7,456 bases of DNA, taken from Chitinophagaceae bacterium. GTDB lineage: Bacteria > Bacteroidota > Bacteroidia > Chitinophagales > Chitinophagaceae. The translations under genes were made by a program, and so were the position numbers. Below the pieces are notes generated by a model, which saw only the letters and a program-made list of their open reading frames with translations, searched no databases and was not told where the DNA came from. Positions 1-6,374 of this stretch are shown in pieces. Numbering within the stretch: position 1 is the first letter of the stretch; each line of letters opens with the position of its first letter. The stretch is from assembly GCA_017989935.1 (NCBI GenBank), contig JAGNOY010000088.1, positions 1 through 7,456 of the forward strand, in the 5' to 3' direction.

Positions 1-89
1 AAGGCAATCCATTCGAAATTTATTTTAACGACATGAATAATCATCCAGAAAATAAATGTATCGTAGAATTGTGTATACCCATAGCATAA
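1..89 (+). CDS. C-terminal end of a GyrI-like / AraC effector-binding domain protein (5' truncated by window)
   Basis: Only the last 28 codons are visible, read from base 3 and ending at TAA 87-89. The tail contains GNPFEIYFND, then a short polar linker, then an EL-x-IPI-type final strand. This closely resembles the end of GyrI-like small-molecule-binding domains (also the effector domain of AraC/BmrR-type regulators), where a G-N-P-x-E-x-Y-x-N-D segment precedes a final strand ending in IPI. In Bacteroidota such domains often stand alone or follow an SRPBCC domain. The rest of the protein is outside the window, so its domain partners, DNA-binding capacity and ligand cannot be judged. It lies 85 bases upstream of the methyltransferase on the same strand, but a candidate promoter lies between them, so co-transcription is not required. 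Confidence 0.6.
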   Translation, partial: GNPFEIYFNDMNNHPENKCIVELCIPIA

Positions 90-128
90 ACTAGGCACTG
101 AATCACCTCTAGAAGGAAACCACTTTTA

Positions 129-161
129 TTTGATTTTTTAATTTGCAAAGACATATTTTTG
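129..161 (+). promoter_or_regulatory. Candidate Bacteroidota-type promoter for the 175-1350 methyltransferase
   Basis: TATTTTTG at 154-161 matches the Bacteroidota -7 consensus TAnnTTTG at all fixed positions, and a TTTG at 129-132 lies 21 bases upstream, within the usual spacing to the -33 element. Transcription would start near 166-168, giving a leader of only about 8 bases before the ATG at 175. The stretch is very AT-rich, so a chance match is possible. Confidence 0.4.
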
Positions 162-174
162 CTCCTAAAAAATA

Positions 175-1350
175 ATGAAAGTAACTTGTCCAATATGTAA
201 GAGCTCTTCCTTAAATTCACTTCTACAAGTTGCTGAACCTACCCTTCAAAACAGGGTGTATGAAACTGCCGCAGAAGCAAATGCTGCAGTACAAGGGCAA
301 ATTAATTTAACACATTGCAATGCCTGTAATTTTACATTTAATGCAGCGTTTGATGAATCCATTATTGTATATGATGAAAAATATGATAATGCCGTACCCT
401 CAAAATTATTTATCGAATATTACCATAACATCTGTCATTACTTATTCAAAAAATACGATTTAGAAAAAGGGATAGTCTATGATGTGGGTTGTGGCAAAGG
501 AACTTTTTTGAAAATACTTTGCAACTTATATCCTCAAGTTAAAGGTGTGGGCATTGATCCAAGCTATGAAGGCGATTTAAATCCAACGGCTAATTTAACC
601 TTCATTAGAGATTTTTTTAAAACCGAACATGTATTAGATAAGCCAAGTTTAATTTTATCTAGACATGTTTTTGAGCATATCGAATATCCCAAAGAATTTT
701 TATCCATCATCAGAGAGCCCTTACAAGCTTATCAAGATATTCCATTTTTTATAGAGGTGCCTGATTTTGGTTGGATAGTCGAAAACCAAACCTTTTGGGA
801 TATTTGTTATGAGCATTGCAATTATTTTTCTCCTCATGCATTGGCCAACATGTGCAAGAATGATTGGTCTCAATTAACATCCATCACACCCAGTTTCGGC
901 GATCAATATCTATGGGTCGAAGGGGTCTTTAATGGCAAGCAACACGAAACCACTTCATTCAAATCTATAGATCAAAACGACTTAGATAAATTTGTGCATT
1001 CTATCGAATCTTCTCAGAAAAATATTGCGGATATTATACAAGAACACAAAAGTCAAGGAAGCAACATTATTGTTTGGGGCATGGCTACTAAAGGCGTCAT
1101 TTTTTCAAATAAGATAGATCTTCACAACCAACTCATCGATCATTGCATTGATATTAATAAAGAGAAACAACACAAATATTCGCCTATCTCTGCCCACTAT
1201 ATCGAATCGCCCGAGGTGTTAACTTCTTTGGCAGGCATGCATTGTTTAATTATTATTATGAACACAAATTATGTACATGAAATAAAAGCCGAAGTTGCTT
1301 CCATGAATATTCAAGCTAAGTTTATAGATGCGCATGGGCGTGTTTTATAA
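175..1350 (+). CDS. Zinc-ribbon class I SAM-dependent methyltransferase, sugar C-methyltransferase architecture
   Basis: A 391-residue protein with the three-part layout of the TylCIII/NovU/TcaB9 sugar C-methyltransferases. The N-terminal zinc-binding segment has C5-x2-C8 and C48-x2-C51. The Rossmann SAM domain has motif I VYDVGCGKG at 101-109, an acidic G-I-D at 126-128 and H168 in a VFEHIE loop. The C-terminal Methyltransf_14-like Rossmann domain starts near residue 297 with VWGMATKG. The family's YHEH active-site signature appears as CYEH at 211-214: Glu213 and His214 are kept, but Cys211 replaces the first Tyr. The Y-x-Y-x-S-S segment that follows the zinc domain in typical members is also missing. 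I infer a methyltransferase acting on a sugar or related metabolite, perhaps not an NDP-deoxysugar. The ATG at 175 is chosen because the zinc-ribbon CPIC follows at once, as in the family. It is convergent with the sugar operon, so it is probably regulated separately. Family placement is firm; substrate is unknown. Confidence 0.85.
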   Translation: MKVTCPICKSSSLNSLLQVAEPTLQNRVYETAAEANAAVQGQINLTHCNACNFTFNAAFDESIIVYDEKYDNAVPSKLFIEYYHNICHYLFKKYDLEKGIVYDVGCGKGTFLKILCNLYPQVKGVGIDPSYEGDLNPTANLTFIRDFFKTEHVLDKPSLILSRHVFEHIEYPKEFLSIIREPLQAYQDIPFFIEVPDFGWIVENQTFWDICYEHCNYFSPHALANMCKNDWSQLTSITPSFGDQYLWVEGVFNGKQHETTSFKSIDQNDLDKFVHSIESSQKNIADIIQEHKSQGSNIIVWGMATKGVIFSNKIDLHNQLIDHCIDINKEKQHKYSPISAHYIESPEVLTSLAGMHCLIIIMNTNYVHEIKAEVASMNIQAKFIDAHGRVL

Positions 1351-1359
1351 TACTATTAT

Positions 1360-1480
1360 TTGGGCGGCATACGCGCTTTCCATTCCAAGTCCACTCCCGA
1401 ATCGGCTATCATAAGTCATTTACATTCAAGTATCGTCAAGCCTCTCGGGATGCGGGCTTTCCATTGCAATCGCTGCCGCA
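1360..1480 (+). repeat. Degenerate Bacteroidota-type intergenic repeat, copy 1
   Basis: This fills most of the 164-base gap between the convergent methyltransferase and glycosyltransferase genes. It shares blocks with the element at 6995-7076: TTGGGCG at its start, AAGTCCAC-(T/C)-CCCG at 1387-1399, and TGCGGGCTTTCC at 1451-1462. It also contains an inverted pair, TCCCGA at 1395-1400 and TCGGGA at 1445-1450. The other copies have a compact hairpin there; here the intervening sequence is longer. The higher GC than the flanks and the lack of an open frame suit a non-coding repeat. No T-run follows, so I do not call a terminator. Confidence 0.55.
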
Positions 1481-1514
1481 ATACAAGTGTACATGTAAAA
1501 TGAAAAGTCGTATC

Positions 1515-2372
1515 CTATTTCAGCCTCTTTCGTATCGAGTTATACAGAAATTTTGCATTCAAAAACAAAAATACAAGTATTTGAATACTAACTCGAACAG
1601 GATAAATAAACTTCTTCCTCAATCTAGATTCATTAAACAAATAGTAAGCCACTTCATAAGCAATATAAGTTTCCATGAACACTTTTTTCAACGAGCTAAT
1701 GCCCCAACGTGCTGCAATTTTGCTTCTGCTTGAACTGCCTCCTTCATCAGATCGCTTTGATTGAATATGGTCCAAAGTTTTAATTTTTCCCATCAAGGCA
1801 ATACGAGCAATATGATTCCAATCGGCACCTATATGTTTTTGAATTGGATTGTCAAAAGCTACATGATTTCTATACACTCCATAAAATACACCGTTCTTAT
1901 TCACTTGTATCAAGTATTTCAACAAACGTATCAAGGCGCTTTGGCTAGGCAAATTAATCTCTTTGTCTGAAAACAACATTTGCTCATTGGTGTAATAAGT
2001 AGCTAGGCCCGAACATAAAATATAGTCTTTATTTTTTTCTAAAAAATCGATACAAGCACTAAAGTAGTTCATAGGAAATTCATCATCATCGGCTATCCAC
2101 ATGAAATAATCTCCCTTGGCTTGATGATAAACAAAATTAAAATTAGGCTCTATCTCAATGTTCTTAGCTTGGATGAAATACCGAATGCGCGAATCAAGCT
2201 TTGCGTAATGCTCAAGAATTTCTTTTACCTTCGGATTGGGCGAACAATTGTCTGAAATAATAATTTCAAGATGCTGATAATCTTGTTTGATTAAATATTG
2301 TATAACTTTTTCTAGTCCCTCAGGTCTATTATACGTTGGCAAACCAACAGACAAGAAAGGCATCCCGTTCAT
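1515..2372 (-). CDS. GT-A family 2 glycosyltransferase
   Basis: A 285-residue protein, the last gene of the minus-strand operon, likely to transfer the sugar built by the upstream enzymes onto a glycan or lipid-linked acceptor at the cytoplasmic face of the membrane. The GT2 hallmarks appear in order: an N-terminal strand and loop SVGLPTYNRPEGL (8-20), IISDNCSPN (38-46) for nucleotide binding, and WIADDDEF (92-99) carrying the metal-binding DxD-type cluster D95-D97. GADW (182-185) sits where the family places its catalytic acidic residue. A hydrophobic stretch at about 261-273 followed by a basic end (RKRLK) suggests membrane association; there is no clear full transmembrane bundle. A TTG at 2375 would add one residue, but the ATG at 2372 is preferred, and another ATG at 2363 lies closer to the first strand. 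The start is 5 bases past the stop of the CmcI-type gene. Donor and acceptor cannot be told from sequence. Confidence 0.88.
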   Translation of the reverse strand: MNGMPFLSVGLPTYNRPEGLEKVIQYLIKQDYQHLEIIISDNCSPNPKVKEILEHYAKLDSRIRYFIQAKNIEIEPNFNFVYHQAKGDYFMWIADDDEFPMNYFSACIDFLEKNKDYILCSGLATYYTNEQMLFSDKEINLPSQSALIRLLKYLIQVNKNGVFYGVYRNHVAFDNPIQKHIGADWNHIARIALMGKIKTLDHIQSKRSDEGGSSSRSKIAARWGISSLKKVFMETYIAYEVAYYLFNESRLRKKFIYPVRVSIQILVFLFLNAKFLYNSIRKRLK

Positions 2373-2377
2373 CAATT

Positions 2378-3106
2378 TTACTTTACTCTTTTTAAATACC
2401 CTTCAGGTGCTACACTAATTAATAGTTTATTATCTATTTGATGATCAATTTCAAAATTATCATTCGTTTTTAAATATTCCCAAACGGCTGTCTTAGGATT
2501 ATTGCCTATATCCCAAGGTCTGTCATACATACCCTTTGGCATATCTTCTACGATGGTGTCAAACACAACGCAATAACTTCCAGGTGTTACATAAGGTGCA
2601 TAAAGTTTTAATTCTTCTAATACATGCTCATGTGTATGGTTGCTATCCAAACTCACCATGATGGTTTTTTTATCTTTCGCAATCTCTGCCACTTGATTGG
2701 CTATTTCTGCACTTAATGATGAGCCTTCGAGTAAAGTCATACGCTTAAACATCGGATGGGTTTCTATGGCTTCACGATTATGCTGACGAATATCTATATC
2801 AATCCCTACAATTTCACCCTTCCCTATCAATTCCATGATAGATGCATAATACACAAGCGAACCGCCATGCGCAATGCCTGTTTCTATAATTAAATCGGGT
2901 TGAATTTTCCAGATCAATTCTTGCATGGCTATCATGTCTTGTGGATACTGAATAATGGGGCGCCCCATCCAAGAAAAATTGTACGAATACATTTCTTTAT
3001 TTGACACTATATTAAAGTCTGCCGCAGCTTTTTTAAGTTCAGCGTTTTGGCCATAGGAAGTCGCTCTGTCTTCACATTCTTGCTTAAATTGTTCTATTGG
3101 ATTCAT
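2378..3106 (-). CDS. CmcI / rhamnosyl O-methyltransferase family protein (often named cephalosporin hydroxylase)
   Basis: A 242-residue protein of the CmcI/rhamnosyl O-methyltransferase family (Pfam PF04989). Members have a SAM-binding Rossmann fold with a divalent-metal site; the 'cephalosporin hydroxylase' name comes from the CmcI system, while mycobacterial relatives O-methylate rhamnose of glycolipids. Visible: SAM loop ETGIAHGGS (75-83), acidic second strand GIDIDIR (101-107), SLDSNHTHEHV (152-162), DTIVED (183-188) as likely metal/active-site residues, and the family tail PWDIGNNPKTAV (197-208) followed by APEGYLKR (233-240). Length fits the family. The start is the ATG at 3106, which overlaps the SDR stop as ATGA; a longer in-frame TTG start at 3142 would extend into the SDR gene and adds no family sequence. 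Position among sugar enzymes and before the glycosyltransferase suggests O-methylation of a sugar hydroxyl, on either the nucleotide sugar or the transferred residue. Confidence 0.85.
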   Translation of the reverse strand: MNPIEQFKQECEDRATSYGQNAELKKAAADFNIVSNKEMYSYNFSWMGRPIIQYPQDMIAMQELIWKIQPDLIIETGIAHGGSLVYYASIMELIGKGEIVGIDIDIRQHNREAIETHPMFKRMTLLEGSSLSAEIANQVAEIAKDKKTIMVSLDSNHTHEHVLEELKLYAPYVTPGSYCVVFDTIVEDMPKGMYDRPWDIGNNPKTAVWEYLKTNDNFEIDHQIDNKLLISVAPEGYLKRVK

Positions 3107-3945
3107 TGTATAATATCTAATAATTTTGAATTGTCGCCCCAAAATGCAAAGGGTTCGTAATCCGGATATGGGTAAAAACCCAAATTTAAAGAAATTGTTT
3201 GTTTTGTATCACTTAAATATTTTTTCACTAATTCTATAATCTTGATTGGCTGATTACTACAAACATTAATTATACCTTCTATGCGGGTTTGTAAAGCACA
3301 TGCCACAATATACTTAGCCACCTTTTCGACAGGTAAGTAATCCCGAATCTGATCTCCTTGACTCATATTAAACACTTTATCTTCCCTGTTGATACTTTGC
3401 TGAAGCTGGGGTAAAATAGATTTCTCGTTTTGACCTTTGCCGTACATATAAAACAAGCGCAACCATTTGAAAGAAATGTCGTGAGAGCTTTTATAAACTT
3501 CTATCGACCTACGCAAGGTATCTTTTGCTAAGGCATAGGGATTGTCTGGATCAGGATGGTCTGTTTCTTTCAACAAGCCTTCATGCATGCCATATTCAAA
3601 ACAAGTGCCTGTGACGGTCATATTTTTTAAGCCTTCATCTATCCATTGCTTTAAAAACCGATCTTGTTTTCCGTATTCCTTTTCAAGGTGATCGAGATTT
3701 TTATAATTCGGTAATCCCTGCCAAGCTAAATGAATTAAGGCATCTGGGTGATGAAACTTTTCACTCAAATTATCTTCTTGTTGATTCAAATCATAGGCCA
3801 CAAATTCAACTCGCGGATACCAATCTTTTTCTTGCGCACGTTGCCGATCACGAGCGCTGCAAACAACCTTTATACCTTGAGCAAGAAGTTCGTGTATTAC
3901 ATAATAACCCACAAAACCTGTAGCGCCTGTAACCAATACTTTCAT
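3103..3945 (-). CDS. NAD(P)-dependent extended SDR, NDP-sugar epimerase/reductase type
   Basis: A 280-residue extended short-chain dehydrogenase. The dinucleotide-binding loop TGATGFVG is at residues 6-13, an HLAWQG segment follows the fourth strand (72-77), TGTCFEYG (112-119) supplies the Ser/Thr-equivalent position, the catalytic pair is Y137-x3-K141 in NPYALAK, and LRLFYMYGKGQ (162-172) is the substrate-side motif. The expected reaction, inferred from neighbours, is reduction of the 4-keto group of the epimerised and C-methylated NDP-sugar. C4 epimerisation or another keto reduction is not excluded. It is slightly short for an extended SDR and ends soon after a tryptophan-containing FAFWGDNSKL segment. 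The ATG at 3945 is chosen because the cofactor strand MKVLVTGATG begins there; an in-frame start at 3996 would add 17 residues unlike the fold. The gene starts 2 bases after the C-methyltransferase stop and its stop overlaps the next start as ATGA. Confidence 0.85.
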   Translation of the reverse strand: MKVLVTGATGFVGYYVIHELLAQGIKVVCSARDRQRAQEKDWYPRVEFVAYDLNQQEDNLSEKFHHPDALIHLAWQGLPNYKNLDHLEKEYGKQDRFLKQWIDEGLKNMTVTGTCFEYGMHEGLLKETDHPDPDNPYALAKDTLRRSIEVYKSSHDISFKWLRLFYMYGKGQNEKSILPQLQQSINREDKVFNMSQGDQIRDYLPVEKVAKYIVACALQTRIEGIINVCSNQPIKIIELVKKYLSDTKQTISLNLGFYPYPDYEPFAFWGDNSKLLDIIQ

Positions 3946-3947
3946 GA

Positions 3948-5171
3948 CTAAATAATCTCTAATTTCGGAATGGGTATCACAAAGCGTCCTCCCCATTCTT
4001 GGATATAACTCAACTGCTTCACAATTTCATGCTTCAAATTCCATGGCAATATCAACACAAAATCTGGCTTCGCTAGTTTAAGTTGCTCCTCATTGACAAT
4101 AGGAATATGACTAGCGGGCATATATTTGTTTTGTTTATTTGGATTGGCATCTACCACAAATTCTACCAAATCATTTTTTACACCGCAATAATTCAATAAG
4201 GTATTTCCTTTGGCTGCAGCCCCATAAGCCACTACTTTGTGGCCCAAGTTTTTTTGTTCAATTAAAAAACTAAGCACGTCTAGTTTAATGCGCAAGGCCT
4301 TTTCCTGAAAGCCTTTGTAATAGTCAAGTTGATTAATGCCTTTTGCTATTTCATTCGCTAATACTTCTTCTACACTTGCATGAATAGCTACTGCATTTTC
4401 TTGATGGGTGGCATAGAGTCTAATTGATCCACCATGAGTAGGTAACACATCTACCTTCGTAATTTTTAAGCCTACTTTTTCAAAAATTTGTTTGGCTGCA
4501 TATAAAGAAAGGTAAGAAAAATGCTCATGATAAATGGTGTCAAACTGACTATTCTCGACCAACTCAATCAAGTGAGGAAACTCCATTGTAATGGTTCCTT
4601 GAGTATTTAATAATAGTTTTAACCCTAAAACAAAATCATTGATATTGGGTACATGAGCCAATACATTATTGCCTATGAGCAAATCAGCTTTAATGCCTTT
4701 TTGCAACAAATCAAGCGCTAATTTTTCTCCGAAAAATTCTGTAATACAAGGAATCCCTTTAAGAATGGCTACATCAGCAGTGTTTTTCGTAGGCTCTATC
4801 CCTAATACTTTGATATGGTGTGGCAAAAAATACTGCAACAAATAACCATCATTCGAAGCAATTTCTACCACTTGAGATTGTTCGTTTAATTCAAGTTCGG
4901 TAATCATCTTTTCTACATAGTTGCTGCAGTGCGCCAACCAACTACTCGAGAAGGATGAAAAATAAGCATAATTATTATCGAAGATAGAATCAAACTTTTT
5001 GTATTCATCTACTTGTACTAAAAAGCATTGTTCGCACACATATACTTTTAAAGGAAAATAAGTTTCTGGTTCATTCAATTGTTCTTGATTCAAATACGAA
5101 TTTGAAGCGGGCGAATTGATCAAGTCTATAAACTCTGTTTGAATATCTTTTTGACAAAATCTGCATTTCAT
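3948..5171 (-). CDS. NDP-deoxysugar C-methyltransferase (TylCIII/NovU/TcaB9-like)
   Basis: A 407-residue, full-length sugar C-methyltransferase. The N-terminal zinc domain has C3-x2-C6 and C46-x2-C49. An NNYAYFSSFSSSW segment (67-79) follows, with SAM motif I VVEIASNDGYLL at 101-112, NNVLAHVPNI at 168-177 with H173, and the active-site signature YHEHFSYLS at 214-222. The C-terminal Methyltransf_14 domain contains VAYGAAAKGNTLLN (314-327), DANPNKQNKY (341-350) and LPWNLKHEI (375-383). From memory, TcaB9 uses a set of two Tyr, one Glu and two His; equivalents are present here (Y214, E216, H217, H173 and a Tyr near 70). The family adds a methyl group from SAM to carbon 3 of 4-keto-6-deoxy NDP-sugars, giving branched-chain sugars; the exact carbon here is inferred. 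Its ATG overlaps the epimerase stop by 4 bases, pointing to coupled translation. Confidence 0.92.
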   Translation of the reverse strand: MKCRFCQKDIQTEFIDLINSPASNSYLNQEQLNEPETYFPLKVYVCEQCFLVQVDEYKKFDSIFDNNYAYFSSFSSSWLAHCSNYVEKMITELELNEQSQVVEIASNDGYLLQYFLPHHIKVLGIEPTKNTADVAILKGIPCITEFFGEKLALDLLQKGIKADLLIGNNVLAHVPNINDFVLGLKLLLNTQGTITMEFPHLIELVENSQFDTIYHEHFSYLSLYAAKQIFEKVGLKITKVDVLPTHGGSIRLYATHQENAVAIHASVEEVLANEIAKGINQLDYYKGFQEKALRIKLDVLSFLIEQKNLGHKVVAYGAAAKGNTLLNYCGVKNDLVEFVVDANPNKQNKYMPASHIPIVNEEQLKLAKPDFVLILPWNLKHEIVKQLSYIQEWGGRFVIPIPKLEII

Positions 5172-5719
5172 ATAGCGAGTCCTGTGAAGTTTGGGTTTAA
5201 AAACGGATGTTGTTTATCTCTGTCTGAAAGATCAGTGATAGGTAAAGGCAAATGTAGATTAATTTTTGGATCATCATACCGAACACCGCCTTCAAAAGCA
5301 GGATTATAGAACGAGCTATGACAATAAATCAACGCACTATGATCTTGTAAAGTTTGAAAGGCATGTCCTACGCCCGGAGGCAATAGCAACATCGTATCGT
5401 TATCTTGACTTAATTCTACTGACACATGTTGAAAAAGTGTGCTAGAGTGTTGACGCAAATCCACTGCGACATCAAGTACCGATCCTGCAATACACCGAAC
5501 CAATTTATATTCAGCAAACTCGCCAAACTGATAATGTATGCCTCTGAAACTGCCTTTCTGTGAAGTAAAGGAATGATTGATTTGTTTGCATGAAAATGGA
5601 ATGCCCGCTTCATGCATTTCGTTTTCACAGAACATACGTGCAAACCATCCTCGAGTATCTTTAAATGGGGTGAGCTTAACTACAAACACACCGGGTATAG
5701 ATTGTTCTTCAAATTTCAT
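5168..5719 (-). CDS. dTDP-4-dehydrorhamnose 3,5-epimerase (RmlC) family protein
   Basis: A 183-residue cupin of the RmlC family, the usual length, and first gene of the operon. Signatures: DTRGWFARMF (21-30), SFRGIHYQ (57-64) with the catalytic base H62, YKLVRCIAGSVLDVAVDLR (71-89) with K72, PPGVGHAF (114-121), Y132, Y138 in FYNP, RYDDP (147-151) and D168 in LSDRD, which would complete the His-Asp dyad. From memory these positions nearly coincide with those of M. tuberculosis RmlC (H62, K72, Y132, Y138, D171), so the enzyme looks catalytically complete. It epimerises a 4-keto-6-deoxy NDP-sugar at C3 and/or C5. No rmlD, 4,6-dehydratase or nucleotidyltransferase is next to it, and a C-methyltransferase follows directly, so ordinary L-rhamnose synthesis is less likely than a branched sugar. 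A 3-only or 5-only epimerase is possible. The ATG at 5719 precedes the family's usual first strand. Confidence 0.92.
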   Translation of the reverse strand: MKFEEQSIPGVFVVKLTPFKDTRGWFARMFCENEMHEAGIPFSCKQINHSFTSQKGSFRGIHYQFGEFAEYKLVRCIAGSVLDVAVDLRQHSSTLFQHVSVELSQDNDTMLLLPPGVGHAFQTLQDHSALIYCHSSFYNPAFEGGVRYDDPKINLHLPLPITDLSDRDKQHPFLNPNFTGLAI

Positions 5720-5725
5720 GGAAGG

Positions 5726-5733
5726 CTAAGTTA
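5726..5733 (-). promoter_or_regulatory. Weak candidate -7 box for the sugar operon
   Basis: On the minus strand TAACTTAG lies 6 bases upstream of the epimerase ATG. It matches TAnnTTTG at five of six fixed positions and has nearly the same spacing to the start codon as the better box ahead of peptide deformylase. No -33 TTG is evident at the right distance. The true promoter could lie further upstream, within the repeat array. Confidence 0.22.
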
Positions 5734-5771
5734 AAACGATTCGGACTTCTATCCTATTTCTGAGTAGAATA

Positions 5772-6237
5772 AATTGCATATACCGCAGAGACACAGAGAA
5801 CCACAGAGAATACATTTAATTTATTAGGCAGCCTTAGCTCTGTGCAACTCTGTGATCTACTCTGTGCAACTCCGTGTCAAATAAATTGCATATACCACAG
5901 AGGGTCACAGAGGAAATACAACACAGAGGACCACAGAGAATACATTCAATTTAACACACAACCCAAGCTCTGTGTAACTTTGTGTCAAATTAATTGCATA
6001 TGCCACAGAGGAAATGCAACGCAGAGGACCACAGAGAATACATGTATTTTATCACGCAGCCTTAGCTCTGTGCAACTCTGTGACTTCTCTGTGCAACTCT
6101 GTGTCAAATTAATTGCATATACCACAGAGCACCACAGAGGAAATACAACACAGAGGAACACAGAGAATACATGTAATTTATCACGTAGCCTTAGCTCTGT
6201 GAAACTCTGTGATCTACTCTGTGCAACTCTGTGTCAA
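5772..6237. repeat. Four-unit tandem array of CACAGAG/CTCTGTG inverted-repeat units
   Basis: Four tandem units begin at 5772, 5884, 5992 and 6111, each opening with AATTGCATAT-(A/G)-CC; lengths are about 112, 108, 119 and 127 bp. Each unit has a left arm with three or four CACAGAG heptamers, a core containing AGAATACAT and usually GCCTTAGCTCTGTG, and a right arm with two to four CTCTGTG heptamers often spaced CTCTGTG-CAA, ending TGTGTCAA. Left and right arms are reverse complements, so each unit could fold into a long interrupted hairpin in DNA or RNA. I count 12 exact CACAGAG and 12 exact CTCTGTG copies, plus variants (CGCAGAG, CTCCGTG, CTTTGTG). Units differ mainly by gain or loss of heptamer modules. 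ACCACAGAG-type repeats are, from memory, scattered in intergenic regions of many Bacteroidota. The array holds no credible gene; the cysteine-rich frame across it is a by-product of the repeats. Confidence 0.9.
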
Positions 6238-6270
6238 TACAAATTTACATTCTTAAAAACGACAAACTTG

Positions 6271-6366
6271 AGGCTAGCAGCCCCTTGCATTGTGGCAGTG
6301 ATTGTAGCAGAAATCCCACGCGCCTCGCGTGGATTGCCGCGAAAAGCACGTGTGCCACCCCAAAAA
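6271..6366 (-). repeat. Bacteroidota-type intergenic repeat, copy 2, with a perfect 7-bp hairpin
   Basis: Read on the minus strand it runs from GGGGTGGCAC through TTTTCGCGGCAATCC, a hairpin, then TTTCTGCTACAATCACTGCC. The hairpin at 6316-6332 is CCACGCG, a 3-base loop, CGCGTGG. Its CGCGAGGCGCGTGG core is shared with the copy at 6995-7076. It lies just past the stop of peptide deformylase and could sit in that gene's 3' untranslated region. No U-run directly follows the stem on either strand, so a standard intrinsic terminator is not supported. The left boundary is approximate. Confidence 0.6.
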
Positions 6367-6374
6367 TCAACACT

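Noticed and set aside
1464..1733. Plus-strand frame of 89 codons
   Set aside because: It lies antisense to the 3' end of the well-supported GT2 gene and begins in an intergenic repeat, with no domain features.
1761..1970. Plus-strand frame of 69 codons
   Set aside because: Wholly antisense to the glycosyltransferase; no recognisable protein features.
3748..3951. Plus-strand frame of 67 codons
   Set aside because: Antisense to the N-terminal half of the SDR gene; explained by AT-rich codons of the real gene.
5416..5643. Minus-strand frame of 75 codons
   Set aside because: Out-of-frame shadow inside the RmlC-family gene, whose own frame carries all catalytic residues.
5772..6237. CRISPR array
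   Set aside because: Units of 108-127 bp have no short constant repeat with unique spacers; nearly the whole unit is shared, and no cas genes are present.
6316..6332. Intrinsic terminator for def
   Set aside because: The 7-bp GC-rich stem is real, but no U-run directly follows it on either strand, and the same stem occurs upstream of def, so it belongs to the repeat element.
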